From CAKRPJ01 sp934376955 (GTDB lineage Bacteria; Bacillota; Clostridia; Lachnospirales; Lachnospiraceae): a stretch of DNA of 8,144 bases. The notes beneath the pieces were generated by a model. It worked only from the letters and a program-made list of their open reading frames with translations, had not been told where the DNA came from and made no database searches. The stretch is taken from the NCBI GenBank assembly GCA_934376955.1, contig CAKRPJ010000072.1, positions 1 to 8,144 of the forward strand, read 5' to 3'. Below are positions 1 to 5,767 of the stretch, piece by piece (the first letter of the stretch is position 1; each line of letters starts with the position of its first letter). A program made the position numbers and the translations under genes.

Positions 1-10
1 GATAGCGGCC

Positions 11-61
11 AGCCCCTTTCTGGTTGGTTTTCTCTCAAGTCAATTTTACCAAAAAGGGGCT
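11..61. repeat. Inverted repeat with perfect 9-bp arms upstream of the integrase
   Basis: AGCCCCTTT at 11-19 is exactly complementary to AAAGGGGCT at 53-61, with a 33-nt loop between them. The pairing extends inward after two mismatches (GGT against ACC). There is no clean T run on either side, so it is not a convincing intrinsic terminator. It could be the end of a neighbouring transcription unit, or a recombinase or regulator site ahead of the integrase. The function is not determined. Confidence 0.4.
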
Positions 62-95
62 CCGCTTTCTATACCATTTGAGTGATTTTCGGTTT

Positions 96-153
96 CAGCC
101 ATGGCTGGGAACCATTGCAATTACTGCATTTCCTGCGTTTTGCTCATGGCTGG
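96..153. repeat. 12-bp palindrome plus repeated CATGGCTGG in the integrase leader
   Basis: CAGCCATGGCTG at 96-107 is a perfect 12-bp palindrome. Its right half, CATGGCTGG (100-108), recurs at 145-153 in direct orientation, 45 bp on and just before the integrase Shine-Dalgarno. Short repeats of this kind beside an integrase gene can be arm-type recombinase sites or operators, but nothing else here supports either role. The spacing and identity are what is seen; a role is speculation. Confidence 0.3.
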
Positions 154-183
154 TGGCTACATAGAAAGGAGTTGATTCTCTAT

Positions 184-1200
184 ATGGCTAAGAAACGCGC
201 CAACGGCGAGGGCCGCATTCGCAAGAGGTCCGATGGTCGCTGGGATGGCCGCTATACCGCAGGCTACCATTCCGAGACAGGCAAGCGGATCATCAAAAAT
301 GTACTCGGCAAGACGCAGGCAGAATGCAAGGCAAAGCTCAGTGCCGCAATGGAAGCTACCAGAGGAATCGATGTCAGCCGCGCAGATGAGTACACGGTAG
401 CAACATGGCTGCGGACGTGGTTTGAATTGTATGCCAAACCGCACATTCGCCCGTCCACCATGAACTACTACTACCGGAACATCGAACAGCATATCATCCC
501 TGCTATCGGGAATATCCCGCTGAATAAGCTCACCACCCGTGACCTGCAAAAGCTCTACAACGATCTGATGGAAAATGGGCGTATCGACCGCAAGAGCGGT
601 CACGGCAACCCAGGGCTCAGCAGCACGACCGTCCGCAGTCTCCACCTGATGCTGCACAATGCCTTCGAGCGGGCGGTCAAAGAACGCCTGATTCTGCGCA
701 ATCCGACTGAGGACTGCATTGCTCCCAAAATTCAGAAGTTCGAGATGCAGATCCTCCAGCCGGAACATATCAAAGAATATCTCGATGCAGCAAATGCCCG
801 CAGCCTCCTCCCCATGTTCTATTTGGAACTGGTCAGCGGATTACGCAAAGGTGAGTTGACCGCGCTCCTCTGGTCCGACCTCGACATCCAGAACCGAACC
901 ATATCCGTCAGCAAGCAGTATGTCAAGAATCCGAACGGCGAACCGGCGCCAACACGGCCAAAAACAGAGACTTCGGCCCGCAAGGTCAGCATACCGCAAG
1001 AAGCCGTTGACTTACTGATCTCCGAGCATGACAAACACCCTGATAACCCCTATATGTTTCCGTCACCGATCACAGGGGAGATGTACTATCCCGATTCCAT
1101 CGTAAACCTGCATAAGAAGATACTAAAAGATGCGGGACTGCCACACATTCGCTGGTCCCGTCAAGATTTATGCGCAAAATTATTTGCAGGCTCCGGCTGA
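184..1200 (+). pseudogene. Tyrosine recombinase/integrase, 3'-truncated by an IS end
   Basis: This is a site-specific tyrosine integrase of the Tn916/Clostridia type, which would move a conjugative or phage-like element. The start chosen is ATG 184, preceded by AAAGGAG (165-171, spacing 12), because the protein then opens with MAKKRANGEG followed by the basic arm-binding segment RIRKRSDGRW (11-20) typical of this family. The SAM-like core-binding domain spans about residues 65-170. The catalytic domain begins near 190: Arg221 lies in SGLRKGEL (catalytic Arg I) and Lys260 in RPKTETSARK. At residue 324 (HIRW), exactly where the HDLRH box should follow, the reading frame enters the IS end and runs through SRQDLCAKLFAGSG to a stop. 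The His-x-x-Arg box, the second His and the nucleophilic Tyr are therefore missing, so the enzyme should be inactive. Native sequence ends at about 1150-1155. An inactive N-terminal DNA-binding product is possible. Confidence 0.9.
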
Positions 1201-1370
1201 ATGAAGTCAGCCGGCAATAGAGGCGTCGTCCAGAGCCGCCTCCAAATGCTTCATGTTCATGTATTTCTTGCAGCCCCACTGAGTACCTGCCACGTGGCGA
1301 AGTCGGGCGCAGACCAGCATCAGGGCGGAGTTGCCATCGGGGAATGTTCCCACCACGCGGGTTCTGCGGC
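1151..1370 (-). mobile_element. IS256-family element stump: 3' end and last ~55 codons of transposase
   Basis: These 220 bp match 7810-8029 without gaps and with 18 mismatches by direct comparison (about 92% identity). Read on the minus strand they encode the transposase C-terminus from RRTRVVGTFPDGNSALMLV to ASIAG, with the stop at 1207-1209. About 56 bp of non-coding IS end follow, containing GTCAAGATTTATGCGCAAAA. The outer end (1151) lies inside the + strand integrase and so marks the insertion point. The inner side is broken at 1370/1371, where homology stops and integrase-like sequence begins, so the rest of the transposase, including its DDE catalytic residues, is gone. The hybrid reading frame (1207-1524, minus) joins the integrase remnant to this tail in frame. 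Coding-region differences from the right copy change only three amino acids (T/S, C/N, D/N). Confidence 0.88.
1193..1214. repeat. Perfect 8-bp hairpin at the transposase stop (left IS copy)
   Basis: CCGGCTGA (1193-1200) pairs exactly with TCAGCCGG (1207-1214) around a 6-nt loop. The minus-strand transposase stop codon is in the stem. The same structure is present in the right copy at 7852-7873, so it is part of the IS. It may act as a transcription end or barrier, but the following T tract is weak. Confidence 0.5.
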
Positions 1371-1672
1371 TGAACCGGGAAATCCGCCGACGGACCCGCA
1401 CGGTCGAATTGTCGAGGTGTTCTCCGGCCTCATTCGTAAAGACGCAGCCGCGCTCGTCCCGCGGAATACGAAGCTGCATGAACTCCTGCGCTTGCGTGGT
1501 CTTGTGATGCTTTAGCAGCTCCATAGTCCCAGCGCTTCTTCCTCGCGCATACCCGTGAAGAGGGACGGCACCAGGAGGGCTTCAAGACGTGAGCCATTGA
1601 TCGCTTTAAAAAAAGCAACGATTTTGTCGGGCTGTGTGTCCTTGTTCCGGGCAATGTGACCTTGATCGTATG
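1371..1672 (-). pseudogene. Second tyrosine integrase remnant, internally deleted
   Basis: Two blocks of integrase-like sequence lie on the minus strand in different frames. The upstream block (about 1672 to 1512) translates as QGHIARN, then DKIVAFFKAINGSR and LLVPSLFTGMREEEALGL, which is the integrase region around catalytic Arg I (Arg of GMRE), and then hits a stop at 1512-1514. The downstream block (1524-1371) reads MELLKHHKTTQAQ and then GCVFTNEAGEHLDNSTV, typical of the integrase segment some 60 residues further on. The intervening part is missing, so an internal deletion and frame change have destroyed the gene. The HxxRH and Tyr regions are replaced by the IS tail at 1370. Its 5' end runs into the dehydrogenase stop region. 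It differs in sequence from the integrase at 184, so it derives from another element. Confidence 0.75.
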
Positions 1673-2677
1673 CTACGCTCTTCGCTCTGCGAGAGCTTTT
1701 TCGTTGAGACAGATAAATGCCTCTTGTGCCCGTCCCTGCAGACAGGCGATCATATTCTGGCAGGAGATGTCCTGCAATGCCTTGAGAGACTCCGTGGTGT
1801 AGAATGCTGCGTGCGGCGTGATGATGACGTTGTCCCGCCCGACGAGCGGATTCTCCATCAGATCAAGCCCCATGTTTTCCAGCACATCCAGTCCTGCCGC
1901 GCTTACGAGCCCCTCGTCCAGCGCTGCGGCCAGCGCCGCCTCGTCCACTGTTTCCGCCCGCGCCGCATTGACAAATATCGGCTGGTTTTGCAGCATCCGA
2001 AAGAACGCTTCGTCAAAATAGCCGCGGTTCTGCGGCGTAGCCATCATGTGGTTTGTGATGAAATGCGCTTCGCGGCAGGCGGTCTCTCGGTTCACCAGCT
2101 CGGCCCCATGCGCTTCTGCCACAGAAAGAGGAAGGTAGGGATCGACGGCAAGGATCCTCATGCCGAACGCCCTTGCCCGCTGCGTGACCGCCTGACCGAT
2201 CCGTCCGAAGCCGAATACTGCCAGCGTCTTTCCGCGCAGGCGCATGACAGGCCCCACTGCGCGGTACTGCCAGAGCTTTTCCTGCTCCACAAGGCGGCCG
2301 TGCGCCTTGAGCTTTTTCCCCAACGCCAACAGCAGCGACATCGTAAAGTCCGCCACGTCCTCTGTACAATATTCCCGGATCGCACAGACGCGCACACCAT
2401 ACGCTGTCGCAGCCTCAACGTCGATCGCGTCAAAGCCGGTCGCGTTTACGCTGATGCAGCGAAGATTCGGACAGTGTGCCAGCAGCGCGCCGTCGACGGG
2501 GGCAAATGCCGTAAGCAAGGCGTCGGCATTCTTGAGCGTATCCGACAGCTGCGCCTGCGATTCATAAGGGACGATGCACACCTCGCTGCCCGGTAAGGCT
2601 GTGTGCAGAAGCTGTACTTCATAGTCCAGCTTGCGCTGCTGAAGCGTATCGGGATAATCACAGATCACGATTTTCAT
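1673..2677 (-). CDS. D-isomer-specific 2-hydroxyacid dehydrogenase
   Basis: This 334-aa cytosolic NAD(P)-dependent oxidoreductase should interconvert a (D)-2-hydroxy acid and its 2-oxo acid. The length is normal for the family. The substrate domain is at about 1-100 and 290-334, and the Rossmann domain at about 101-289. Visible motifs are GFGRIG (156-161), the dinucleotide-ribose Asp179 in ILAVDPY, catalytic Arg240 (NAARAETVDE), Glu267 (LDVLEN) and His289 (ITPHAAFYT). Two small departures from consensus are RA for the usual RG after Arg240, and no EP after Glu267. DP after the Rossmann strand fits NAD rather than NADP, but this is only suggestive. Start ATG 2677 has AGGAAGAG (2684-2691) about 6-7 nt upstream. 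The gene lies 36 bp after the GntR gene on the same strand with no terminator between, so it should share the regulator's promoter. The natural substrate cannot be read from the sequence; pairing with the LarA homologue argues for a 2-hydroxy acid made or used by that enzyme. Confidence 0.93.
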   Translation of the reverse strand: MKIVICDYPDTLQQRKLDYEVQLLHTALPGSEVCIVPYESQAQLSDTLKNADALLTAFAPVDGALLAHCPNLRCISVNATGFDAIDVEAATAYGVRVCAIREYCTEDVADFTMSLLLALGKKLKAHGRLVEQEKLWQYRAVGPVMRLRGKTLAVFGFGRIGQAVTQRARAFGMRILAVDPYLPLSVAEAHGAELVNRETACREAHFITNHMMATPQNRGYFDEAFFRMLQNQPIFVNAARAETVDEAALAAALDEGLVSAAGLDVLENMGLDLMENPLVGRDNVIITPHAAFYTTESLKALQDISCQNMIACLQGRAQEAFICLNEKALAERRA

Positions 2678-2713
2678 AGAAAACTCTTCCTTTCTTAAGC
2701 CGTTTACGGGCTG

Positions 2714-3361
2714 TTATTTGCTGACCAGAATTCTTCCGCCGCTCTTTAAAATATGATCCCGCATGGAAAGGGCTGCGTACTCATACTGCCCCCGTTTCAA
2801 ATAATCCAGGATCTCCCAGTGCTCCTCCGCTCCGATTTTTCCGTAACGATCCATTGTTCCGGAAAGGATTAGGTAACGGCTCGACACGGTCTCGATCCGC
2901 TCGATCATCTCGGTCAAAAACCGATTTCCTGTCAGGCGCGCAAGCGACGTATGGAACTGATACCCTGTGTCCACAAGGCTCAGAAAATCCTCCTCACCGA
3001 CAAACCGCGTTTCTTTCTCCTGCACGCTCTCCAGTGTCCCAAATGCCTCCGGATCGATCTTTTCCGCCAGCATCGAAATCGCCAGCGTCTCCAGCGCAGT
3101 GCGCACCGGGGTAAGCTCCTGAATGTCCGTCTCCGTCACATTGGACACCACCACGCTTTTGTTGGAGTCCGCCGTTGCAAGACCGTCGGATACCAGCTTT
3201 TGCAGTGCTGTCCGCAGAGGCGTGCGGCTGATCTCCAGCTGTTCGCACAGCTTCTTTTCGATCAATGCGTCTCCCGGCTTCAAACGGTTGAAAGTGATAT
3301 CCGCCTTGATGATCCGGTACGCCTTTTCATACAGAGGCACATTGCTCTCATTTTTCTCCAT
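2714..3361 (-). CDS. GntR-family transcriptional regulator with FCD sensor domain
   Basis: This 215-aa regulator has an N-terminal winged helix (about residues 8-75; LCEQLEISRTPLRTAL carries the recognition region) and an FCD effector domain (about 80-210), a layout that usually senses a carboxylic acid and often a bound metal. His137 (YQFHTSL), His181 (EEHWEIL) and His203 (MRDHIL) match FCD metal-ligand positions. The Asp usually four residues before the first His is Gly133 here, with the nearest Asp at 131. Start ATG 3361 is preferred over the in-frame GTG at 3373: GAGG (3367-3370) lies 6 nt before the ATG, and the GTG would overlap it. It is divergent from the larA-side operon, and a TGTATACA palindrome lies just upstream of its Shine-Dalgarno while another sits in the opposite promoter. 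It is therefore the likely regulator of both units and of itself. Whether it represses or activates is inferred: operator positions favour repression. Confidence 0.92.
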   Translation of the reverse strand: MEKNESNVPLYEKAYRIIKADITFNRLKPGDALIEKKLCEQLEISRTPLRTALQKLVSDGLATADSNKSVVVSNVTETDIQELTPVRTALETLAISMLAEKIDPEAFGTLESVQEKETRFVGEEDFLSLVDTGYQFHTSLARLTGNRFLTEMIERIETVSSRYLILSGTMDRYGKIGAEEHWEILDYLKRGQYEYAALSMRDHILKSGGRILVSK

Positions 3362-3375
3362 CACAGTCCTCACTT

Positions 3376-3383
3376 TGTATACA
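3376..3383. promoter_or_regulatory. Putative operator 1 (TGTATACA) in the regulator leader
   Basis: TGTATACA is an 8-bp perfect palindrome located about +3 to +10 from the predicted start of regulator transcription and 5 bp upstream of its GAGG. It repeats the core of the 12-bp palindrome at 3448-3459. A protein bound here would block transcription of the regulator gene, consistent with autorepression. Confidence 0.6.
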
Positions 3384-3392
3384 TTTTTTCAC

Positions 3393-3421
3393 ATAATATC
3401 TTTGATTTCCGGTTTTGTCAA
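3393..3421 (-). promoter_or_regulatory. Sigma-A promoter of the regulator-dehydrogenase unit
   Basis: On the minus strand, a perfect -35 TTGACA (3421-3416) and a -10 TATTAT (3398-3393, 5 of 6 to consensus) are separated by exactly 17 bp. Transcription should begin near 3386 and give a leader of about 25 nt before ATG 3361. It is back-to-back with the + strand promoter, whose -35 starts 20 bp away at 3441. Confidence 0.75.
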
Positions 3422-3440
3422 TCTTTTTTTCTGAAAACAG

Positions 3441-3470
3441 TTGACAAATTGTATACAATATGCTTATATA
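3441..3470 (+). promoter_or_regulatory. Sigma-A promoter of the larA-like operon
   Basis: A perfect -35 TTGACA (3441-3446) is followed after 18 bp by TATATA (3465-3470) as -10, with a TG at 3461-3462. Transcription should start near 3477, about 30 nt before ATG 3507. The whole spacer is occupied by the palindrome at 3448-3459, so a protein bound there would compete with RNA polymerase. Confidence 0.7.
3448..3459. promoter_or_regulatory. Putative operator 2 (ATTGTATACAAT) between -35 and -10
   Basis: This is a perfect 12-bp palindrome sharing its TGTATACA core with the site at 3376-3383. Short A/T-rich palindromes with a few fixed G/C positions are common for FadR/FCD-type GntR regulators, and the gene for such a regulator is adjacent. 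Its place in the promoter spacer is a classical repression position. Confidence 0.68.
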
Positions 3471-3481
3471 GGATAAGAGCG

Positions 3482-3493
3482 TTTATCGATAAA
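3482..3493. promoter_or_regulatory. Palindrome TTTATCGATAAA in the larA-side leader
   Basis: This perfect 12-bp palindrome lies between the predicted transcription start (about 3477) and overlaps the start of the AAAAGGAG Shine-Dalgarno (3491-3498). Its sequence differs from the TGTATACA pair. It could be a second operator, or a small mRNA hairpin affecting translation, or chance in an A/T-rich leader. Confidence 0.3.
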
Positions 3494-3506
3494 AGGAGCG
3501 TTTCAT

Positions 3507-4790
3507 ATGTCTGAGCAAAGCATCACTCTTGCCTGCGGTGCGAAGCAGTATTCCCTTCGCCTGCGGAATGGCCTTTCCGTACAGATCGCCGCGCCGAACC
3601 ATGTGCAGCCCGCACCGGACTCGCGGCAGTGTATCCGCGATGCACTTGATCATCCCATCGGCTCTGCCCCTATTGAAAAGATCGTCAGAGCCGGACAGCG
3701 CGTCTGCGTCATCGTGGACGATATCACGCGACTGACCCCCGTTCCCTTGATCTTGCAGGAGCTTTTGCCCCGGATCGAAGGCGCCGGCGTTGCTCGGCCT
3801 GACATTTTCATCACCGTAGCGCTCGGCAGTCACCGCAAAATGACTGATGCCGAGCTGGAAGCGAAAGTTGGTACGCAGGTGTGGCAGAACTACCGCGTTC
3901 TCAATTCCGAGTTTCGAGATTCGGCGGAACTTGTCGAGGTCGGAAAAAGCCAGCTCGGAACGCCGATCCGCGTGTTCCGCCCCGCGATGGAGGCGGATAT
4001 CCGCATCGGCGTCGGAACGATCGTCCCGCACGGCTGTATGGGATGGTCCGGCGGCGCAAAAATTCTTTATCCCGGCATTACCTCCGGCGATATTGTGTCA
4101 GAGTTTCACAGTATGCAGGGCCTTGCCGACGGCGTTCTGTTCGGCAAGGAGGATTGCAGCACCCGTCTTGCCGTGGAGGAATGGACCAGACAGATCGGGC
4201 TGCATTTCATTATAAATACTATTTTGACCGGTGAGATGAAGCTCTACCGTGCTGTTGCCGGCGATTACGTCAAGGCGCATCGTGCCGGTGTGGAATTTGG
4301 AAAGGACGTCTGCGGAACAATGCTGGATCAGCGGCCCGATGTTATTCTGGCCACCGCTATGCCATTGACCGCTGATTTTTGGCAATGCACCAAGGCGCTG
4401 TATAGCAGTTCTGATGTGATACAGAAGGGCGGCTCGCTGCTTTTGCTCGCGGCCTGCGAGGAAGGCATGGGACCGCATCCCGAGGTCTCGCGCTACATCG
4501 GCATGGAGAACGGCGAGGATACGCTGCGCAGGAAGATCGAGCAGGGCGAAACTGGCGAGGAGCTTCTGACCATGGCTGTCGGCGTCAGCATGAGCAAAAT
4601 GAACCGGAACTGCAGGATATCCCTCATCAGCGACGGTATCCGTCCGGAAGAGATCGCAGAGGCCCACTACGGCTGGTATCCCGAATGTGATTTGCAGCAT
4701 GCCTTTGACGAGGCTGTCAGCGCCGTAAAGAACCCACATGTTTTGATCGTTACAGAGGGCTGCGAGTCGGTGCTTACCCTCCGGACATGA
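3507..4790 (+). CDS. LarA-family nickel-pincer 2-hydroxyacid racemase/epimerase
   Basis: This 427-aa protein is a homologue of lactate racemase LarA, whose nickel-pincer nucleotide cofactor mediates hydride transfer at C2 of 2-hydroxy acids. Signature segments are DDITRLTP (71-78), ALGSHR (105-110), VPHGCMGWSGGAK (173-185), YPG (188-190) and EFHS (199-202). Against the known Lactiplantibacillus plantarum enzyme, Arg75 matches Arg75. His109, His175, Lys185 and His201 match catalytic His108 and His174, cofactor-linked Lys184 and nickel-ligand His200, a constant shift of one. Gln293 and Lys296 in FWQCTKAL look equivalent to substrate-side Gln295 and Lys298, so the active site appears complete. 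The family includes racemases and epimerases for lactate, malate, phenyllactate, gluconate and others, so the substrate is not assigned. Start ATG 3507 follows AAAAGGAG (3491-3498) by 8 nt. It is the first gene of a six-gene operon and its TGA overlaps the next ATG. No larB, larC or larE is nearby. Confidence 0.9.
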   Translation: MSEQSITLACGAKQYSLRLRNGLSVQIAAPNHVQPAPDSRQCIRDALDHPIGSAPIEKIVRAGQRVCVIVDDITRLTPVPLILQELLPRIEGAGVARPDIFITVALGSHRKMTDAELEAKVGTQVWQNYRVLNSEFRDSAELVEVGKSQLGTPIRVFRPAMEADIRIGVGTIVPHGCMGWSGGAKILYPGITSGDIVSEFHSMQGLADGVLFGKEDCSTRLAVEEWTRQIGLHFIINTILTGEMKLYRAVAGDYVKAHRAGVEFGKDVCGTMLDQRPDVILATAMPLTADFWQCTKALYSSSDVIQKGGSLLLLAACEEGMGPHPEVSRYIGMENGEDTLRRKIEQGETGEELLTMAVGVSMSKMNRNCRISLISDGIRPEEIAEAHYGWYPECDLQHAFDEAVSAVKNPHVLIVTEGCESVLTLRT

Positions 4791-5377
4791 ACAGCTTTGC
4801 ACTATCCGGCAGGACCGGGGACGGCGTTTTGATCCTCCTTGGCGGGCTGTGCGCCGCTCTTCCGGATGATGAAGCGCGAGGCGAACTGCGGGAGGCTCTG
4901 CAAAGGACGGTTTTTGCCCCGGTCGATGGAGATGCGTACCTTACCGATGTCAAGGTGCATCGTATCGCAGCGCAGGCTGCTGCATCCTGTGCATGGGTAA
5001 AGCGCAGCGTGGCGGTGCTGGGCGCGGTCGCTCCGTTTTCCTGTGCGGAAAGCGGGGCAGTGCTCGGCGCGCCATTCTCTGCGCCGGAATCCGCCGACGG
5101 CCGCCCGGAGACCATCGGAAACGGCTGCTATGCCTTATGCCGCCCGGGGCGCTACGGCGCAGCTTTCTGCACGCGATCGCCAGCGGAGGCTGCACGCCTT
5201 CTTCGGCAGCTTGAGGAAGCGAGTGTGGGGGACGCTTTAAAATGCCTGCGCGGCCTGACATTTCTACTTGTCTGCGATGCCGGCGCACATCATCCGGGCC
5301 AACTTTTTATGGGAACGGTAAGGATGCCGACTGTCTCCAAGCGGACGGCGGCAGATTCAGAAAAGGAGCTTTTATGA
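4787..5377 (+). CDS. Unrecognised 196-aa protein of the larA-like operon
   Basis: I do not recognise this protein. Its ATG overlaps the upstream stop (ATGA, 4787-4790) without a good Shine-Dalgarno, so it is probably translated by coupling to the LarA homologue. It is Ala-rich. A hydrophobic Gly/Leu stretch (residues 13-25) follows GRTGDGV near the N-terminus, and another (157-163, LTFLLVC) lies near the C-terminus. Neither looks like a full membrane span or signal peptide. It holds eight Cys (22, 68, 86, 114, 118, 128, 153, 163), including C114-x3-C118, and a C163-D-A-G-A-H-H run, so metal binding is conceivable. The uninterrupted frame, tight packing and ATGA junctions at both ends support a real gene. 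It could be a subunit or chaperone for the operon's enzyme; no function is claimed. Confidence 0.7.
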   Translation: MNSFALSGRTGDGVLILLGGLCAALPDDEARGELREALQRTVFAPVDGDAYLTDVKVHRIAAQAAASCAWVKRSVAVLGAVAPFSCAESGAVLGAPFSAPESADGRPETIGNGCYALCRPGRYGAAFCTRSPAEAARLLRQLEEASVGDALKCLRGLTFLLVCDAGAHHPGQLFMGTVRMPTVSKRTAADSEKELL

Positions 5378-5754
5378 AGTTAATGCATACGAAGCTGCCG
5401 GAATTTTTGCGGCAGCTCAAGGCGGCATCCAATAAGCACGGGAAGGAGATCCCCTGCGAGATTACCGGCCTTGAAAATCTGAAGACGGCAAAAATGCAGT
5501 CCGTCCGTACCGGACGCCTGGAGGGCGAGATCGAGTCACTCTCGCAGATGGACGGCGTCGTGCGCATCGAGGCGACGGTTGTGCCCCGCATTCCGGAGAC
5601 TATGCACTCGGTCATCATCCGAGCCTTCGATGCCGACGGCAAGCCGATCCATGCTATTCTTGACACGATCGCCATTATCCATCCGACAACAGATGTTCTG
5701 CTTCATGACTGTCCGGATATCGACGATCGCCGGCCGCCGCTCGGCCATCATTAA
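5374..5754 (+). CDS. Unrecognised 126-aa protein
   Basis: I do not recognise this protein. The frame is open further upstream, to 5242, but ATG 5374 is chosen: AAGGAG (5363-5368) lies 5 nt before it and it overlaps the preceding stop as ATGA. The protein has a charged helical N-terminus (7-20, LPEFLRQLKAASNK), then alternating polar/hydrophobic strands (GVVRIEATVV 61-70, HSVIIRAFDADGK 78-90, AILDTIAII 94-102), suggesting a small beta-rich or alpha/beta cytosolic domain. The C-terminal tail is rich in Asp, Pro and His (HDCPDIDD 111-118, ending GHH). There is no signal peptide or membrane segment. Its size and position suggest a small subunit or partner of the next gene, 13 bp downstream. Confidence 0.72.
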   Translation: MKLMHTKLPEFLRQLKAASNKHGKEIPCEITGLENLKTAKMQSVRTGRLEGEIESLSQMDGVVRIEATVVPRIPETMHSVIIRAFDADGKPIHAILDTIAIIHPTTDVLLHDCPDIDDRRPPLGHH

Positions 5755-5767
5755 GGGGGGACCTATT

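Noticed and set aside
82..183. Upstream extension of the integrase to an ATG-equivalent start at 82
   Set aside because: The added residues (MIFGFSHGWEP...) do not resemble an integrase N-terminus, and the Shine-Dalgarno at 165-171 serves ATG 184, where the typical MAKKRANGEG begins.
1201..1515. 104-aa + strand frame over the left IS stump
   Set aside because: It is antisense to the transposase tail and integrase remnant, which have clear family sequence on the minus strand.
1634..2596. 320-aa + strand open frame opposite the dehydrogenase
   Set aside because: It is antisense to a clear dehydrogenase with all catalytic residues; its translation is rich in Arg, His and Cys with no family motif, as expected for a shadow in GC-rich DNA.
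4787..4870. Resemblance of GRTGDGVLILLGGLCAAL to the Gly/Asp motif of DUF2877-type proteins
   Set aside because: The key Pro-Ser-Gly-Asp-Asp pattern is absent and the segment is at the wrong end of the protein, so I did not assign the family.
5242..5373. Upstream extension of the 126-aa gene to 5242
   Set aside because: AAGGAG and the ATGA overlap point to ATG 5374, and the extension would overlap the previous gene by 136 bp.
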